Positions 15,801 to 23,528 of a stretch of 64,000 bases of DNA are shown piece after piece. Each line of letters opens with the position of its first letter. Position 1 is the stretch's first letter. Made by a program: the position numbers and the translations under genes. This DNA comes from Amycolatopsis pithecellobii (lineage in GTDB: Bacteria; Actinomycetota; Actinomycetes; Mycobacteriales; Pseudonocardiaceae), in contig NZ_WMBA01000002.1 of assembly GCF_009707865.1 (NCBI RefSeq), forward strand, positions 1 to 64,000, written 5' to 3'. The notes beneath the pieces are model-generated. The model saw only the letters and a list, made by a program, of their open reading frames with translations, did not search any database and was not told the DNA's origin.

Positions 15801-15917
15801 GATTCGCAGCATAGAGCCCGGTTCGCGGGCACACCCGTGCCGCGGCTCACACCTGTACTCGACCGTCTCGCCCGGTATCGTCGAATCGACCGTCGTAGTT
15901 CGTGTTTGGAGGCTGCC

Positions 15918-17105
15918 GTGTCCGGTTCGGTGATCCTGGGTGCTGCTCGCACCCCGATCGGTCGATTGCTGGGTTCGCTCAAGGACTTTTCCGGAGCTCA
16001 GCTGGGCGGGGTGGCCATCAAGGCCGCGCTCGAGCGCGCGGGTGTCGCACCCGAGGCCGTCGAGTACACGATCATGGGGCAGGTGCTGACCGCCGGCGCG
16101 GGGCAGATCCCGGCGCGGCAGGCCGCGGTCGCCGCGGGCATCCCGATGGATGTGCCCGCGCTGACGATCAACAAGGTGTGCCTGTCCGGTCTCGACGCGA
16201 TCGCGCTGGCTGACCAGCTGATTCGCGCCGGCGAGTTCGACCTGGTCGTCGCGGGTGGTCAGGAGTCCATGACGCAGGCGCCCCACCTGCTACCGAAGTC
16301 GCGCTCGGGCTTCAAGTACGGCGACACGACCCTGGTCGACCACATGGCGTACGACGGGTTGTTCTGCGCGTTCGATCAGGTGGCGATGGGCTCTTCCACG
16401 GAGAAGTACAACTCCCGCTACGGCATCACGCGCGCGCAGCAGGACGAGTTCTCCGCGCGCTCGCATCAGCGCGCGGCCGCGGCGATCGCGGGCGGGGTGT
16501 TCAAGGAGGAAATCGCCCCCGTCACGATCCCGCAACGCAAGGGCGAACCGGTCGTGTTCGACACCGACGAAGGCGTGCGTGGTGACACGACGGTCGAGGG
16601 GCTGGGGAAGCTGCGCCCCGCGTTCGCGTCGGACGGCACGATCACCGCGGGCTCGTCGTCGCAGATTTCCGATGGTGCGGCGGCGGTTGTGGTGGCCAGC
16701 CGGGCGAAGGCGGAGGAACTGGGCATCACGCCGCTGGCCGAGATCGGTGCGCACGGCGTGGTCGCCGGCCCTGACGCGAGCTTGCACGAGCAGCCGTCGA
16801 ACGCGATCAAGAAGGCGCTGGCGAAGGCGAAGCTCGACGTGAGCGCGCTCGATCTGGTCGAGATCAACGAGGCTTTCGCCGCAGTCGGTGTCGTCTCCAC
16901 CGACAAGCTGGGGCTGGACCCGGAGAAGGTCAACGTCAACGGCGGTGCCATCGCGCTCGGCCACCCGATCGGCGCGTCGGGCGCGCGGCTGGCCGTGCAC
17001 CTGATCCACGAGCTGCGCCGTCGTGGTGGCGGGCTCGGTGCGGCGGCGTTGTGCGGCGGCGGTGGTCAGGGCGACGCGCTGCTGCTGCGGGTTCCTGGCG
17101 CGTAG
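15918..17105 (+). CDS. acetyl-CoA C-acetyltransferase (thiolase)
   Basis: The 395-residue protein is a biosynthetic-type thiolase, which condenses or cleaves acetyl-CoA and acetoacetyl-CoA. The acylated cysteine is Cys88 in INKVCLSG, the active-site histidine is His349 in [16 protein letters not shown], and the deprotonating cysteine is Cys379 in [11 protein letters not shown]. The NEAF motif is also present ([11 protein letters not shown]). The GTG start at 15918 follows GGAGG at about 6 bp. The NAD kinase gene starts 41 bp downstream in the same direction. The divergent methylmalonyl-CoA epimerase makes a small acyl-CoA neighbourhood. Whether it serves acetoacetyl-CoA breakdown or PHB-type synthesis cannot be told from the sequence. 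Confidence 0.95.
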   Translation: MSGSVILGAARTPIGRLLGSLKDFSGAQLGGVAIKAALERAGVAPEAVEYTIMGQVLTAGAGQIPARQAAVAAGIPMDVPALTINKVCLSGLDAIALADQLIRAGEFDLVVAGGQESMTQAPHLLPKSRSGFKYGDTTLVDHMAYDGLFCAFDQVAMGSSTEKYNSRYGITRAQQDEFSARSHQRAAAAIAGGVFKEEIAPVTIPQRKGEPVVFDTDEGVRGDTTVEGLGKLRPAFASDGTITAGSSSQISDGAAAVVVASRAKAEELGITPLAEIGAHGVVAGPDASLHEQPSNAIKKALAKAKLDVSALDLVEINEAFAAVGVVSTDKLGLDPEKVNVNGGAIALGHPIGASGARLAVHLIHELRRRGGGLGAAALCGGGGQGDALLLRVPGA

Positions 17106-17146
17106 CCGGCGCTGCCCGACTTGTTCGGAGCCGGACAATAGGGAGC

Positions 17147-18202
17147 ATGGTGCCAGTCGAGCGGGTCGGGCTTGTCGTCCACGGCGGCAAGGAAACGGCA
17201 CACGCGGCGGCTCGTGTCGTACGCCGCTGGGCCGCCGTGCACGAGGTCCCGTGCATCGATATCGACGTGTGGGACGAACTCGACGGGCACCGGCTCAACG
17301 CGCGTGAAGAGGCGGCCCGCGCGGGAAATCCCGATCTCATCGTGACGGTCGGTGGGGACGGGACTTTCCTGCGCGGCGTGCGCGTGGCCGGGCCGATCGG
17401 CGCGCTGGTGCTCGGGGTGAACGTCGGGCGAGTCGGATTCCTGACCGAAGTCGGCACGCATGACCTGACCACGGCGCTGGATGCGGTGCACCGCGGCGAG
17501 ATGACGGTCGACCCGCGCATGATGTTGACGATGCGTTCGTCGAGGCCGCTGGAAATCCCGAAGGGCATGGAAGCGGTGCTGCGCTACGGGCGTGGGCCGA
17601 TGCTGCCGCCGCCGCATGTCCGGCCAGGGCTGAAAAGTGAGGCCGGCTGGGGTGTGCCGCTGGATGTGCTGGCGCTCAACGACGTTGTGGTGGAAAAACT
17701 CGCGCGCGACCGCCAAGCGAGCCTCGCGGTGTATGTCGGCGGGAAGCTTTTCGCCTCGTATTCGGCCGATGCGCTGATCGTCGCTTCGTCAACGGGGTCG
17801 ACCGCCTACAGTTTCTCGGCGGGCGGACCGATCGTGTCACCGCACCTGGACGCGCTGGTGTTCACGCCGGTGGCCGCGCACATGGTGTTCAACCGCAGTG
17901 TCGTGCTCGACAGTTCACAGCAGGTGGGCATCCTGGTGCTCGAGCATTCCGGCCAGGTCGCGATCAGCGTGGACGGGCAACTGCGTGGTGTGCTGGGGCC
18001 GGGCGACTGGATCAGCGTGTACGGCGCGCCGAAACGCTCGAAGCTCGTGCGGCTGTCGGCCCCGGATTTCCTCGGCAAGGTGCGGGACCGGTTCGGTTTG
18101 GTCGATTCGGCGGCCGCGCTCGCGGACGGGCACCCGCCCGCGTACGCGCCGAACAAACCAATGCCGCCCGATCTGGCTCATCCTGGGCCGGTGGAGGAAT
18201 AG
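17147..18202 (+). CDS. NAD kinase-like protein (ATP-NAD kinase family)
   Basis: The 351-residue protein carries the NAD kinase signature GGDGT at residues 69-73 (IVTVGGDGTFLRG). It also has GVNVGRVGFLTEV, the catalytic-domain LNDVVVE motif and the SSTGSTAYSFSAGGPI block that binds NAD. It is longer than typical NadK (about 290-310) because of an insertion around residues 135-165 (MRSSRPLEIPKGMEAVLRYG and a Pro-rich loop) and a C-terminal tail of about 40 residues. I chose ATG 17147, although GTG 17150 has better spacing to GGGAG. Actinobacteria often have a second NAD kinase-like gene with recN next to the main one. Here no recN is adjacent, so this may be the accessory copy. Confidence 0.85.
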   Translation: MVPVERVGLVVHGGKETAHAAARVVRRWAAVHEVPCIDIDVWDELDGHRLNAREEAARAGNPDLIVTVGGDGTFLRGVRVAGPIGALVLGVNVGRVGFLTEVGTHDLTTALDAVHRGEMTVDPRMMLTMRSSRPLEIPKGMEAVLRYGRGPMLPPPHVRPGLKSEAGWGVPLDVLALNDVVVEKLARDRQASLAVYVGGKLFASYSADALIVASSTGSTAYSFSAGGPIVSPHLDALVFTPVAAHMVFNRSVVLDSSQQVGILVLEHSGQVAISVDGQLRGVLGPGDWISVYGAPKRSKLVRLSAPDFLGKVRDRFGLVDSAAALADGHPPAYAPNKPMPPDLAHPGPVEE

Positions 18203-18203
18203 C

Positions 18204-18307
18204 TCATCGTCCGTAGTAGTACCGGCAGGTCGCGATGCGGATCTCGCCCTCGACGATCTTGTAGGCGAGGCGGTGCTCGTCAGTGATCCGGCGAGACCAG
18301 TATCCCT
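18204..18307 (-). pseudogene. YoeB toxin, C-terminal remnant
   Basis: The minus strand reads FQGYWSRRITDEHRLAYKIV, then EGEIRIATCRYYYGR and a stop. This is the C-terminal third of a YoeB/RelE-fold ribosome-dependent mRNA endonuclease, including the catalytic-end His and Tyr residues of the family. The N-terminal two thirds and any start codon are missing. The open frame fuses directly onto the truncated YefM gene in a different frame, so the two were joined by a deletion of a few hundred bases. It cannot make an active toxin. Confidence 0.7.
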
Positions 18308-18450
18308 GGAAGCTCGTAATCGTCGAGCGAGACGATGACGACAGGTTCGTGACCGGTACGTGTGATCACGATTTCTTCTCGGTCGTTGACTACGGAGTCA
18401 AGGGTTTCGGCGTATTTGGCTGGTGACTCCGAGAAGGTCATCGTCTTCAT
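18280..18450 (-). pseudogene. truncated YefM/Phd-type antitoxin
   Basis: From ATG 18450 (GGAG upstream), the first 46 residues match the DNA-binding N-terminal half of YefM/Phd antitoxins (MKTMTFSESPAKYAETLDSV to EEIVITRTGHEPVVIVSLDD). The usual toxin-neutralising tail after SLDDYE is gone. Instead the frame runs ten more codons (LPGILVSPDH) through what was toxin DNA and stops. The product might still bind its old operator but cannot neutralise a toxin. It lies 36 bp downstream of the sugar-binding lipoprotein gene on the same strand. Confidence 0.7.
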
Positions 18451-18485
18451 GAGGTGGCTCCCATCCGTGTACAAGATATTGCCAC

Positions 18486-19463
18486 TCAGCACTGTTGCTT
18501 GTAGAAGTACTGCGCGTTGGCGTCCATAGTGGACTTCGTGATCGAGTGCAGGCCCGCGGTGAGGGTTTTCGTCACCGGTTTGCCTTCCAGCGCCGCGGCG
18601 GCCTGGTCCACGCCCTGTTGCCCGATCGCGGCCGGGTCCTGTGCGATGAGCGCCTGGTACTCGCCGGTGCGCAAACCGTCCACTTCGGACGGACTCGCGT
18701 CGAAGCCGATGAGGTTGACCTGACCGATCTTTCCCGCGTTACGCAGACCGGTCGCGGCGCCTTCGCCGGTGTTGAGGTTGGTCGCGAAGATGCCAACCAG
18801 GTCCGGTGTGGACGCGAGCGCCGCGGTGACCTTCGCCGCCGCCTGTTCCGGTTCGTTCTGGGTGAACTGGATGCCGATCGACTTGAGGTTCGGATGGTTT
18901 TTCAGCTCAGCACTGAAACCCTGGGCACGCGCCGCGGTGGTCGAGGTGCCGGCGATGGTGTCGAGCACCAGCACCGAACCGGATTTGCCGCCCACGAGTT
19001 GCGCGAGCGTCTGCGCGGCGAGCTTTCCGCCCTCGGTGTTGTCCGAAGAGAACGACGAAACCGCGACACTCGAATCCTTCAACGCCGTGTCCACCTGGAC
19101 GATTTTCGTGCCGCGGTTGGCGACCTGCTGGATCGGCGCGAGCATCGCGGTGTCGTCGGTGGGCGCGATCAGCAGCGCCGCCGGTGGGTTCGAGCCAAGC
19201 GCGTTGACCTTTTCGGTCTGCAACGCCGCATCGAACTTCTGCGGTGCGGACGTGTTGATCGTGTAGCCGAGCTTCTTCGCCTCGGCTTCGGCACCGCACT
19301 GCATCGAGATATAGAACGGCTCCGCCTGCACCCCCGGGATCAGCGCGAGCTGTTTGCTGTTCTGGACACCGCCGCCGCCGGACCCGCCGACCTGACCCGA
19401 GCCACAGGCGGCGAGCAGGACCGCCGCCGCGAACGTCGAACCGGCGGCGAGGACTTTCTTCAT
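18486..19463 (-). CDS. sugar ABC transporter substrate-binding lipoprotein (RbsB-like)
   Basis: The 325-residue protein starts with a lipoprotein signal peptide whose lipobox is LLAAC (Cys20), followed by a Gly/Ser linker. The mature part is a type I periplasmic binding fold like ribose-binding protein: QLALIPGVQAEPFYISMQCG, AALLIAPTD, KIVQVDTALKD, GIFATNLNTGEGAATGL and LIGFDASPSEVDGLR. It would capture a sugar outside the membrane for the permease and ATPase encoded just upstream. With mannose-6-phosphate isomerase and GH92 mannosidases in the locus, mannose or a manno-oligosaccharide is the likely ligand (inference). It is the last gene of the five-gene minus-strand operon. Confidence 0.9.
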   Translation of the reverse strand: MKKVLAAGSTFAAAVLLAACGSGQVGGSGGGGVQNSKQLALIPGVQAEPFYISMQCGAEAEAKKLGYTINTSAPQKFDAALQTEKVNALGSNPPAALLIAPTDDTAMLAPIQQVANRGTKIVQVDTALKDSSVAVSSFSSDNTEGGKLAAQTLAQLVGGKSGSVLVLDTIAGTSTTAARAQGFSAELKNHPNLKSIGIQFTQNEPEQAAAKVTAALASTPDLVGIFATNLNTGEGAATGLRNAGKIGQVNLIGFDASPSEVDGLRTGEYQALIAQDPAAIGQQGVDQAAAALEGKPVTKTLTAGLHSITKSTMDANAQYFYKQQC

Positions 19464-19485
19464 GCCACGAACTCCTTCGTTGTAG

Positions 19486-20529
19486 TCACCGGGAATTGCG
19501 TTGCCTGCGACGGCGCTGGTCGAACCACACCGCGGCGATCAGCACCGCGCCGACCGCGATCATCTGCCAGAAGTCCGGCACCTGCGTGATGTTGAAACCC
19601 TTCTTCAGCACGGCGGGAATGAAAACCCCGATGACCGTGCCGAGCACCGAGCCCACGCCGCCGAACAGGCTCGTCCCACCCATCACGGTCGCCGCGATCG
19701 CGTTGAGATTGTCGGTGGTGTGCGCGGTGATCGTCGTCGAGGCGTAGTAGGCCAGCGACATGAACCCCGCGACACCGGCGAGGAAACCGGTCAGCAGATA
19801 CACCTTGAGCAGATGCGCGGTGACCCCGATACCGGACCGGCGGGCGGCCTCGGCGCTGGAGCCGACGGCGTAGCTGTAGCGGCCGAACTTGGTGGTGTGC
19901 AACAGCCAGGCGCCGACCAGCGTGATGACCACCGCCACCAGCACCAGATTCGGGACCCCGCCGAACGACGTGCCGTAGCCGAGGGTCTTGTTCAGCACCG
20001 TCGGCACGCTGCGCACGTCCGAGCCGTTGTTGAGCAGGTATGCCGCGCCGAGCGCCGCACCCATCGTGCCGAGTGTGACGATGAGCGGTGGGATCTTGGC
20101 CACCGCGATGAGGAAACCGTTGAGCAGGCCCCAGATCGTGCCCGACGCGATGGCCGCCAGCAGGCCGATGCCGATCACACCCCAACCGGCCGTGCTCGCG
20201 TTGCCGCCGGGAGAAAGCGCTTCCATCGTCTTGCCGCACACCATGCCGGCGAAGATCAGCACCGAGCCGACAGACAGGTCGATGCCGGACGTGATGATCA
20301 CGAACGTCATCCCGACCGAGAGCACCAGCAGCACCGACGTCTCGATCAGCAATGTCTGGAAGGTGAACAAGGTCGCGAACTGGCCCGGTTTGAGCACGGT
20401 GAACACGGCGATGAGCGCGATCAGCACGAGCGCGATCCAGAACGTGTTCGCGCCCACCAGCCGCTGACCAACCGAACGCTTCCCGAACCCTTCGTCCACA
20501 GTGGACTGGATTTCGCCGGTGACCGTCAT
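19486..20529 (-). CDS. sugar ABC transporter permease (RbsC/AraH family)
   Basis: The 347-residue protein has about ten membrane helices of the branched-chain/ribose permease family. It contains the motif TSGIDLSVGSVLIFAGMVCG, the loop FGRYSYAVGSSAEAARRSGI that contacts the ATPase, and TVMGGTSLFGGVGSVLGTVIG. Its ATG at 20529 overlaps the stop of the ATPase gene by four bases (ATGA), so the two are coupled. A much longer frame upstream is antisense-like and has no start signal. It forms the membrane channel of the LacI-controlled sugar importer and probably homodimerises. Confidence 0.92.
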   Translation of the reverse strand: MTVTGEIQSTVDEGFGKRSVGQRLVGANTFWIALVLIALIAVFTVLKPGQFATLFTFQTLLIETSVLLVLSVGMTFVIITSGIDLSVGSVLIFAGMVCGKTMEALSPGGNASTAGWGVIGIGLLAAIASGTIWGLLNGFLIAVAKIPPLIVTLGTMGAALGAAYLLNNGSDVRSVPTVLNKTLGYGTSFGGVPNLVLVAVVITLVGAWLLHTTKFGRYSYAVGSSAEAARRSGIGVTAHLLKVYLLTGFLAGVAGFMSLAYYASTTITAHTTDNLNAIAATVMGGTSLFGGVGSVLGTVIGVFIPAVLKKGFNITQVPDFWQMIAVGAVLIAAVWFDQRRRRQRNSR

Positions 20530-21293
20530 GCAGGCTCCTCGTGCGTCAACGCGCCGGTCATCGCCGCGACCAGGTCCTCCAGTTTCGTGTCCGCGGCCTG
20601 GAACCGGGCCACTCGCGAACCCAGTCGTAGCACCTCGATCCGGTCGGACACCGACAACACCTCGGGCATGTTGTGACTGATCAGCACGACCGCGATGCCC
20701 TGGTCGCGGACCCGGCGGATCACATCGAGCACGCGTTCTCGTTGCACCACACCGAGAGCGGCGGTTGGCTCGTCCATGAACACGACCTTGCTCGCCCACA
20801 CCACAGACCGCGCCACCGCGACACTCTGCCGCTGCCCGCCGGACAGTGAACCGATGGGCACGTCGGTGCTCTGTAGCGTCACGCCGAGTCGTCTGAACTC
20901 CTCGACCGCCTGCCTGCGCATCTCCGCCTTGTCGAGCATCCCGAGCTTGCCGAGGATGCCGCGGCGATGGATCTCCCGGCCGAGGAACAGGTTCGCGGCC
21001 GGATCCAGCTCGGGTGCGACCGCGAGGTCCTGGTAGACGGTCTCGATACCGAGCCGCCGTGCGGTGGTCGGCGCGTCGAGCCGCACTTCCTTGCCGTCCA
21101 CCAGGATTTCACCCGACGTGGGTTGCTCGGCCCCGGACAGGCATTTGACCAGCGTCGACTTCCCGGCGCCGTTGTCCCCGATCAGTGCGGTGACCTCGCC
21201 CGCTCTCGCCTGGAACGAGGCGCCGCGCAGCGCCTCGACCGAACCGTAGTGCTTCACGATGTTCCGGGCGTCCAGCAGGACGGCGTCGCTCAT
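20526..21293 (-). CDS. sugar ABC transporter ATP-binding protein (single-domain)
   Basis: The 255-residue ATPase has Walker A GDNGAGKST (39-47), signature LSGGQ (150-154), Walker B VVFMDEP (170-176) and switch His207. In ribose-type importers RbsA normally holds two fused ATPase domains (about 500 residues). This one has a single domain, so it probably works as a homodimer, as in a known subset of actinobacterial carbohydrate importers. It follows manA by one base and overlaps the permease gene by four bases, so it is a middle gene of the operon. Confidence 0.92.
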   Translation of the reverse strand: MSDAVLLDARNIVKHYGSVEALRGASFQARAGEVTALIGDNGAGKSTLVKCLSGAEQPTSGEILVDGKEVRLDAPTTARRLGIETVYQDLAVAPELDPAANLFLGREIHRRGILGKLGMLDKAEMRRQAVEEFRRLGVTLQSTDVPIGSLSGGQRQSVAVARSVVWASKVVFMDEPTAALGVVQRERVLDVIRRVRDQGIAVVLISHNMPEVLSVSDRIEVLRLGSRVARFQAADTKLEDLVAAMTGALTHEEPA

Positions 21294-21294
21294 C

Positions 21295-22308
21295 TCAGGC
21301 TCCCGCCGCCGGCGGACGGCAGCGGATCAGGGTCAGCTCACCGGAGATCTCGGTCTGTCCCACGCCATACGGCAGCACCACGGTGTCCCCTTTGGACAGT
21401 GCGAGCTCGCCACCGCGCTCGGTTTTCAGCAAGCCATGGCCGTCGAGGGCCACGAGCACGGTGAACGACGGGTCCAGCGCCAGTGTCGGTTGTGGACGGA
21501 GCCTGTCAGCGCGGAAGAACTGTGCGGTGCCGGGTACCAGAAGATCCACAATGGACTCGTCTGCGTCGCCGGTGTGCTTGATGAGCGATTCCGGATCGTG
21601 CGCCGAGGTGTCCAATGCCTGCAATGCCGCGTCGAACCCGATGCCGAGATGCCCCTTTTCCGGGCTGCCAAGGAAATCCCGCCACTCCATGGTCAGCGAG
21701 AAGTCCGTCGGCTGCTGCAGTTCGACGACGAACACGCCCTCGCCGATCGCATGGGGCAGACCGGCTGGGATGTACACGTTGTCCCCGGGCACGACGGGCA
21801 CGCTGTTGAGGGCACCCAGCATCGCCCCGATGTCCTGCTCGCGCACCCATTCGGCGACCGTCGCCGGGTTCACGCTCTCGCGAAAGCCGGGGTAGACACG
21901 CGGATCATCGCCGCTCGTGCCCACCACGATCCACGCCTCGGTCTTGCCGAAATGCGAGTCGAAATGCTTCTGTGCAAAGGAGTTCGACGGGTGGAAGTGC
22001 ACCGGCAGCCGCTGTCCCGCGTCCAGCAGCTTGACCAGCAACGCGGTCGAGTCCGCGAAAGCCGACACGTGCGGGGCGCCCAGCCAGGCTTCGGGGTCGG
22101 CACGCACGGCGTCGCGTAGCCACGGGCCGTCGGGCAGCCTGCTCAGCCCGGTCTCCTCCTTGCCGAACATCGGCGTGGTCGAGGCAACCCAGTCTTCGGG
22201 GCCGAAGTCCTTGCCGGAGCCGGCGCCGCGGAGGGCAGCGATGGCCGCGCCGCCGCGGTAGAACTGCGGTGGCTGGTTCGCGGGCAGCTTGCTGGGGGAG
22301 GCGGTCAC
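21295..22308 (-). CDS. manA: mannose-6-phosphate isomerase, class I
   Basis: The 337-residue cupin enzyme interconverts mannose 6-phosphate and fructose 6-phosphate, feeding mannose into glycolysis. The zinc-site region is visible: QRLPVHFHPSNSFAQKHFDS and FGKTEAWIVV. It is followed by VVPGDNVYIPAGLPHAIGEGVFVVELQQPTDFS, with further metal ligands. The GTG start at 22308 overlaps the LacI stop (GTGA), which couples translation. The enzyme in this operon is the main reason to assign mannose as the transported sugar. No dedicated mannokinase is present in the window. Confidence 0.9.
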   Translation of the reverse strand: MTASPSKLPANQPPQFYRGGAAIAALRGAGSGKDFGPEDWVASTTPMFGKEETGLSRLPDGPWLRDAVRADPEAWLGAPHVSAFADSTALLVKLLDAGQRLPVHFHPSNSFAQKHFDSHFGKTEAWIVVGTSGDDPRVYPGFRESVNPATVAEWVREQDIGAMLGALNSVPVVPGDNVYIPAGLPHAIGEGVFVVELQQPTDFSLTMEWRDFLGSPEKGHLGIGFDAALQALDTSAHDPESLIKHTGDADESIVDLLVPGTAQFFRADRLRPQPTLALDPSFTVLVALDGHGLLKTERGGELALSKGDTVVLPYGVGQTEISGELTLIRCRPPAAGA

Positions 22309-23342
22309 GCGGTGACCTCACCGGAGCCGCGTGGTACGAGATGCACAGGCAGAACTACCTTTCTCGGCGGGGAAACCTCGCCGTGGATGCGGGCGAACAG
22401 CAGTTCGGCCGCCGCCTTGCCGAGGCGGCCGACGTCATGGGCGACCACGGTGACCGGCGGATCGAGCAGATCGGCCAGTTCGAAGTCGTCGAAGCTCACC
22501 ACCGCGGGGCGGGGCGTGACATGGGTCAGCGCACGCAACAGGTGCACGGCGACCCGGTTGTTGCCGGCGATGACGGCGGTGGCGCGGCCGGGCCCGGTCA
22601 GCAGCCGGTTCACCGCGTCGATCACGTTCTCGCGGGTCGGGGCGCGCAGCTCGGCCAGCCGCTCGTCGTAGCGCAGGCCGGCGCGCACACACCCTTCCCG
22701 GAAACCCCGTAGCCGCTCCGTCGCCGTGAAGATGTCGGGACGGTCGCCGAGGAACGCGATGCGGCGATGGCCGTGGCGGGCCAGATGCGCGACCGCCTCG
22801 ATGGTCCCGCCGAGGTTGTCCACCAGCACCGTGTCGGCGACCAGGTCACCGGCCGGACGGTCGAGGAACACCATCGGCGTGCCCGCGCGCATCTCCGGCA
22901 CCAGGTAATGGTGCTGCGCGCCGGCGGGCACGATCAGCAGCCCGTCCACCCGGCGCGCGCAGAATTCCAGTGCCAGCTCGCGCTCCCGGTCCGAGTCCTC
23001 GTCCGAGGAACCGGTCAGCACCTGCCTTCCGTAGGTGACCGCGATCTTCTCCACGGCGCGATTGAGTTCGGAGTAGAAGGGGTTGCCGACGTCCTCCACG
23101 ACCAGACCGATCGTGCCGGTCGTGGAGCCACGGCGCAGGTTGCGCGCGCCGAGGTTGCGCCGGAACCCGAGCTGCTCGATGGCGGCCACGACCCGGCGCG
23201 CGGTCTCGGGGTGCACCGCGGGCTCGTCGTTGACGACGCGCGACACGGTCTTGATGCTGACGCCCGCCAACCGGGCGACATCGTTCATCGTGGCGCGTTT
23301 TGCCGCGCCCGGTCTGCGCGTGTCATTAGACAACGTTGTCAT
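22305..23342 (-). CDS. LacI family transcriptional regulator of the mannoside locus
   Basis: The protein has the LacI HTH ATMNDVARLAGVSIKTVSRVVN followed by the periplasmic-binding-like effector domain (GTIGLVVEDVGNPFYSELNRAVE, RRIAFLGDRP, PAVVSFDDFELADLLDPPVTVVAHD). The start is uncertain. ATG 23342 gives 345 residues and places the operator GACAACGTTGTC over codons 1-5. TTG 23333 is an alternative. ATG 23288 (MNDVARLAG) would cut away the usual basic KRAT lead. The first is preferred. The gene heads the operon with manA and the ABC transporter and is divergent from the two GH92 genes, so it is a probable repressor of both arms with mannose or a mannobiose as inducer. Confidence 0.9.
   Translation of the reverse strand: MTTLSNDTRRPGAAKRATMNDVARLAGVSIKTVSRVVNDEPAVHPETARRVVAAIEQLGFRRNLGARNLRRGSTTGTIGLVVEDVGNPFYSELNRAVEKIAVTYGRQVLTGSSDEDSDRERELALEFCARRVDGLLIVPAGAQHHYLVPEMRAGTPMVFLDRPAGDLVADTVLVDNLGGTIEAVAHLARHGHRRIAFLGDRPDIFTATERLRGFREGCVRAGLRYDERLAELRAPTRENVIDAVNRLLTGPGRATAVIAGNNRVAVHLLRALTHVTPRPAVVSFDDFELADLLDPPVTVVAHDVGRLGKAAAELLFARIHGEVSPPRKVVLPVHLVPRGSGEVTA
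23329..23340. promoter_or_regulatory. LacI-type operator 1 (perfect palindrome)
   Basis: GACAACGTTGTC is a perfect 12-bp palindrome of the LacI-family type with central CG. It overlaps the first codons of the lacI gene, so repressor bound here would block its own operon. It matches operator 2 at 23506-23517 in 11 of 12 positions. Confidence 0.65.
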
Positions 23343-23505
23343 AATGCTGCGGATTGCACACCCGAGGGCGCCCGGTTGTCAATGGTCTGAACGTTAGGTG
23401 AGCGGTATCCCTTGGGACGTATGGAGTAGCGCTTGTCCGGAACGAGACAGAATTCGCCCTGATTCTTGACCTGCTTGTCAGCCGGTAACAACAGTGAGGC
23501 GCCAC

Positions 23506-23517
23506 GACAAGGTTGTC
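23506..23517. promoter_or_regulatory. LacI-type operator 2, next to the GH92 ribosome site
   Basis: GACAAGGTTGTC differs from operator 1 by one base. It ends immediately before the AGGAGG ribosome site (23517-23522) of the first GH92 gene. Repressor here would block transcription into the mannosidase genes. The 177-bp spacing between operators would allow looping. Confidence 0.6.
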
Positions 23518-23528
23518 AGGAGGGGCTG

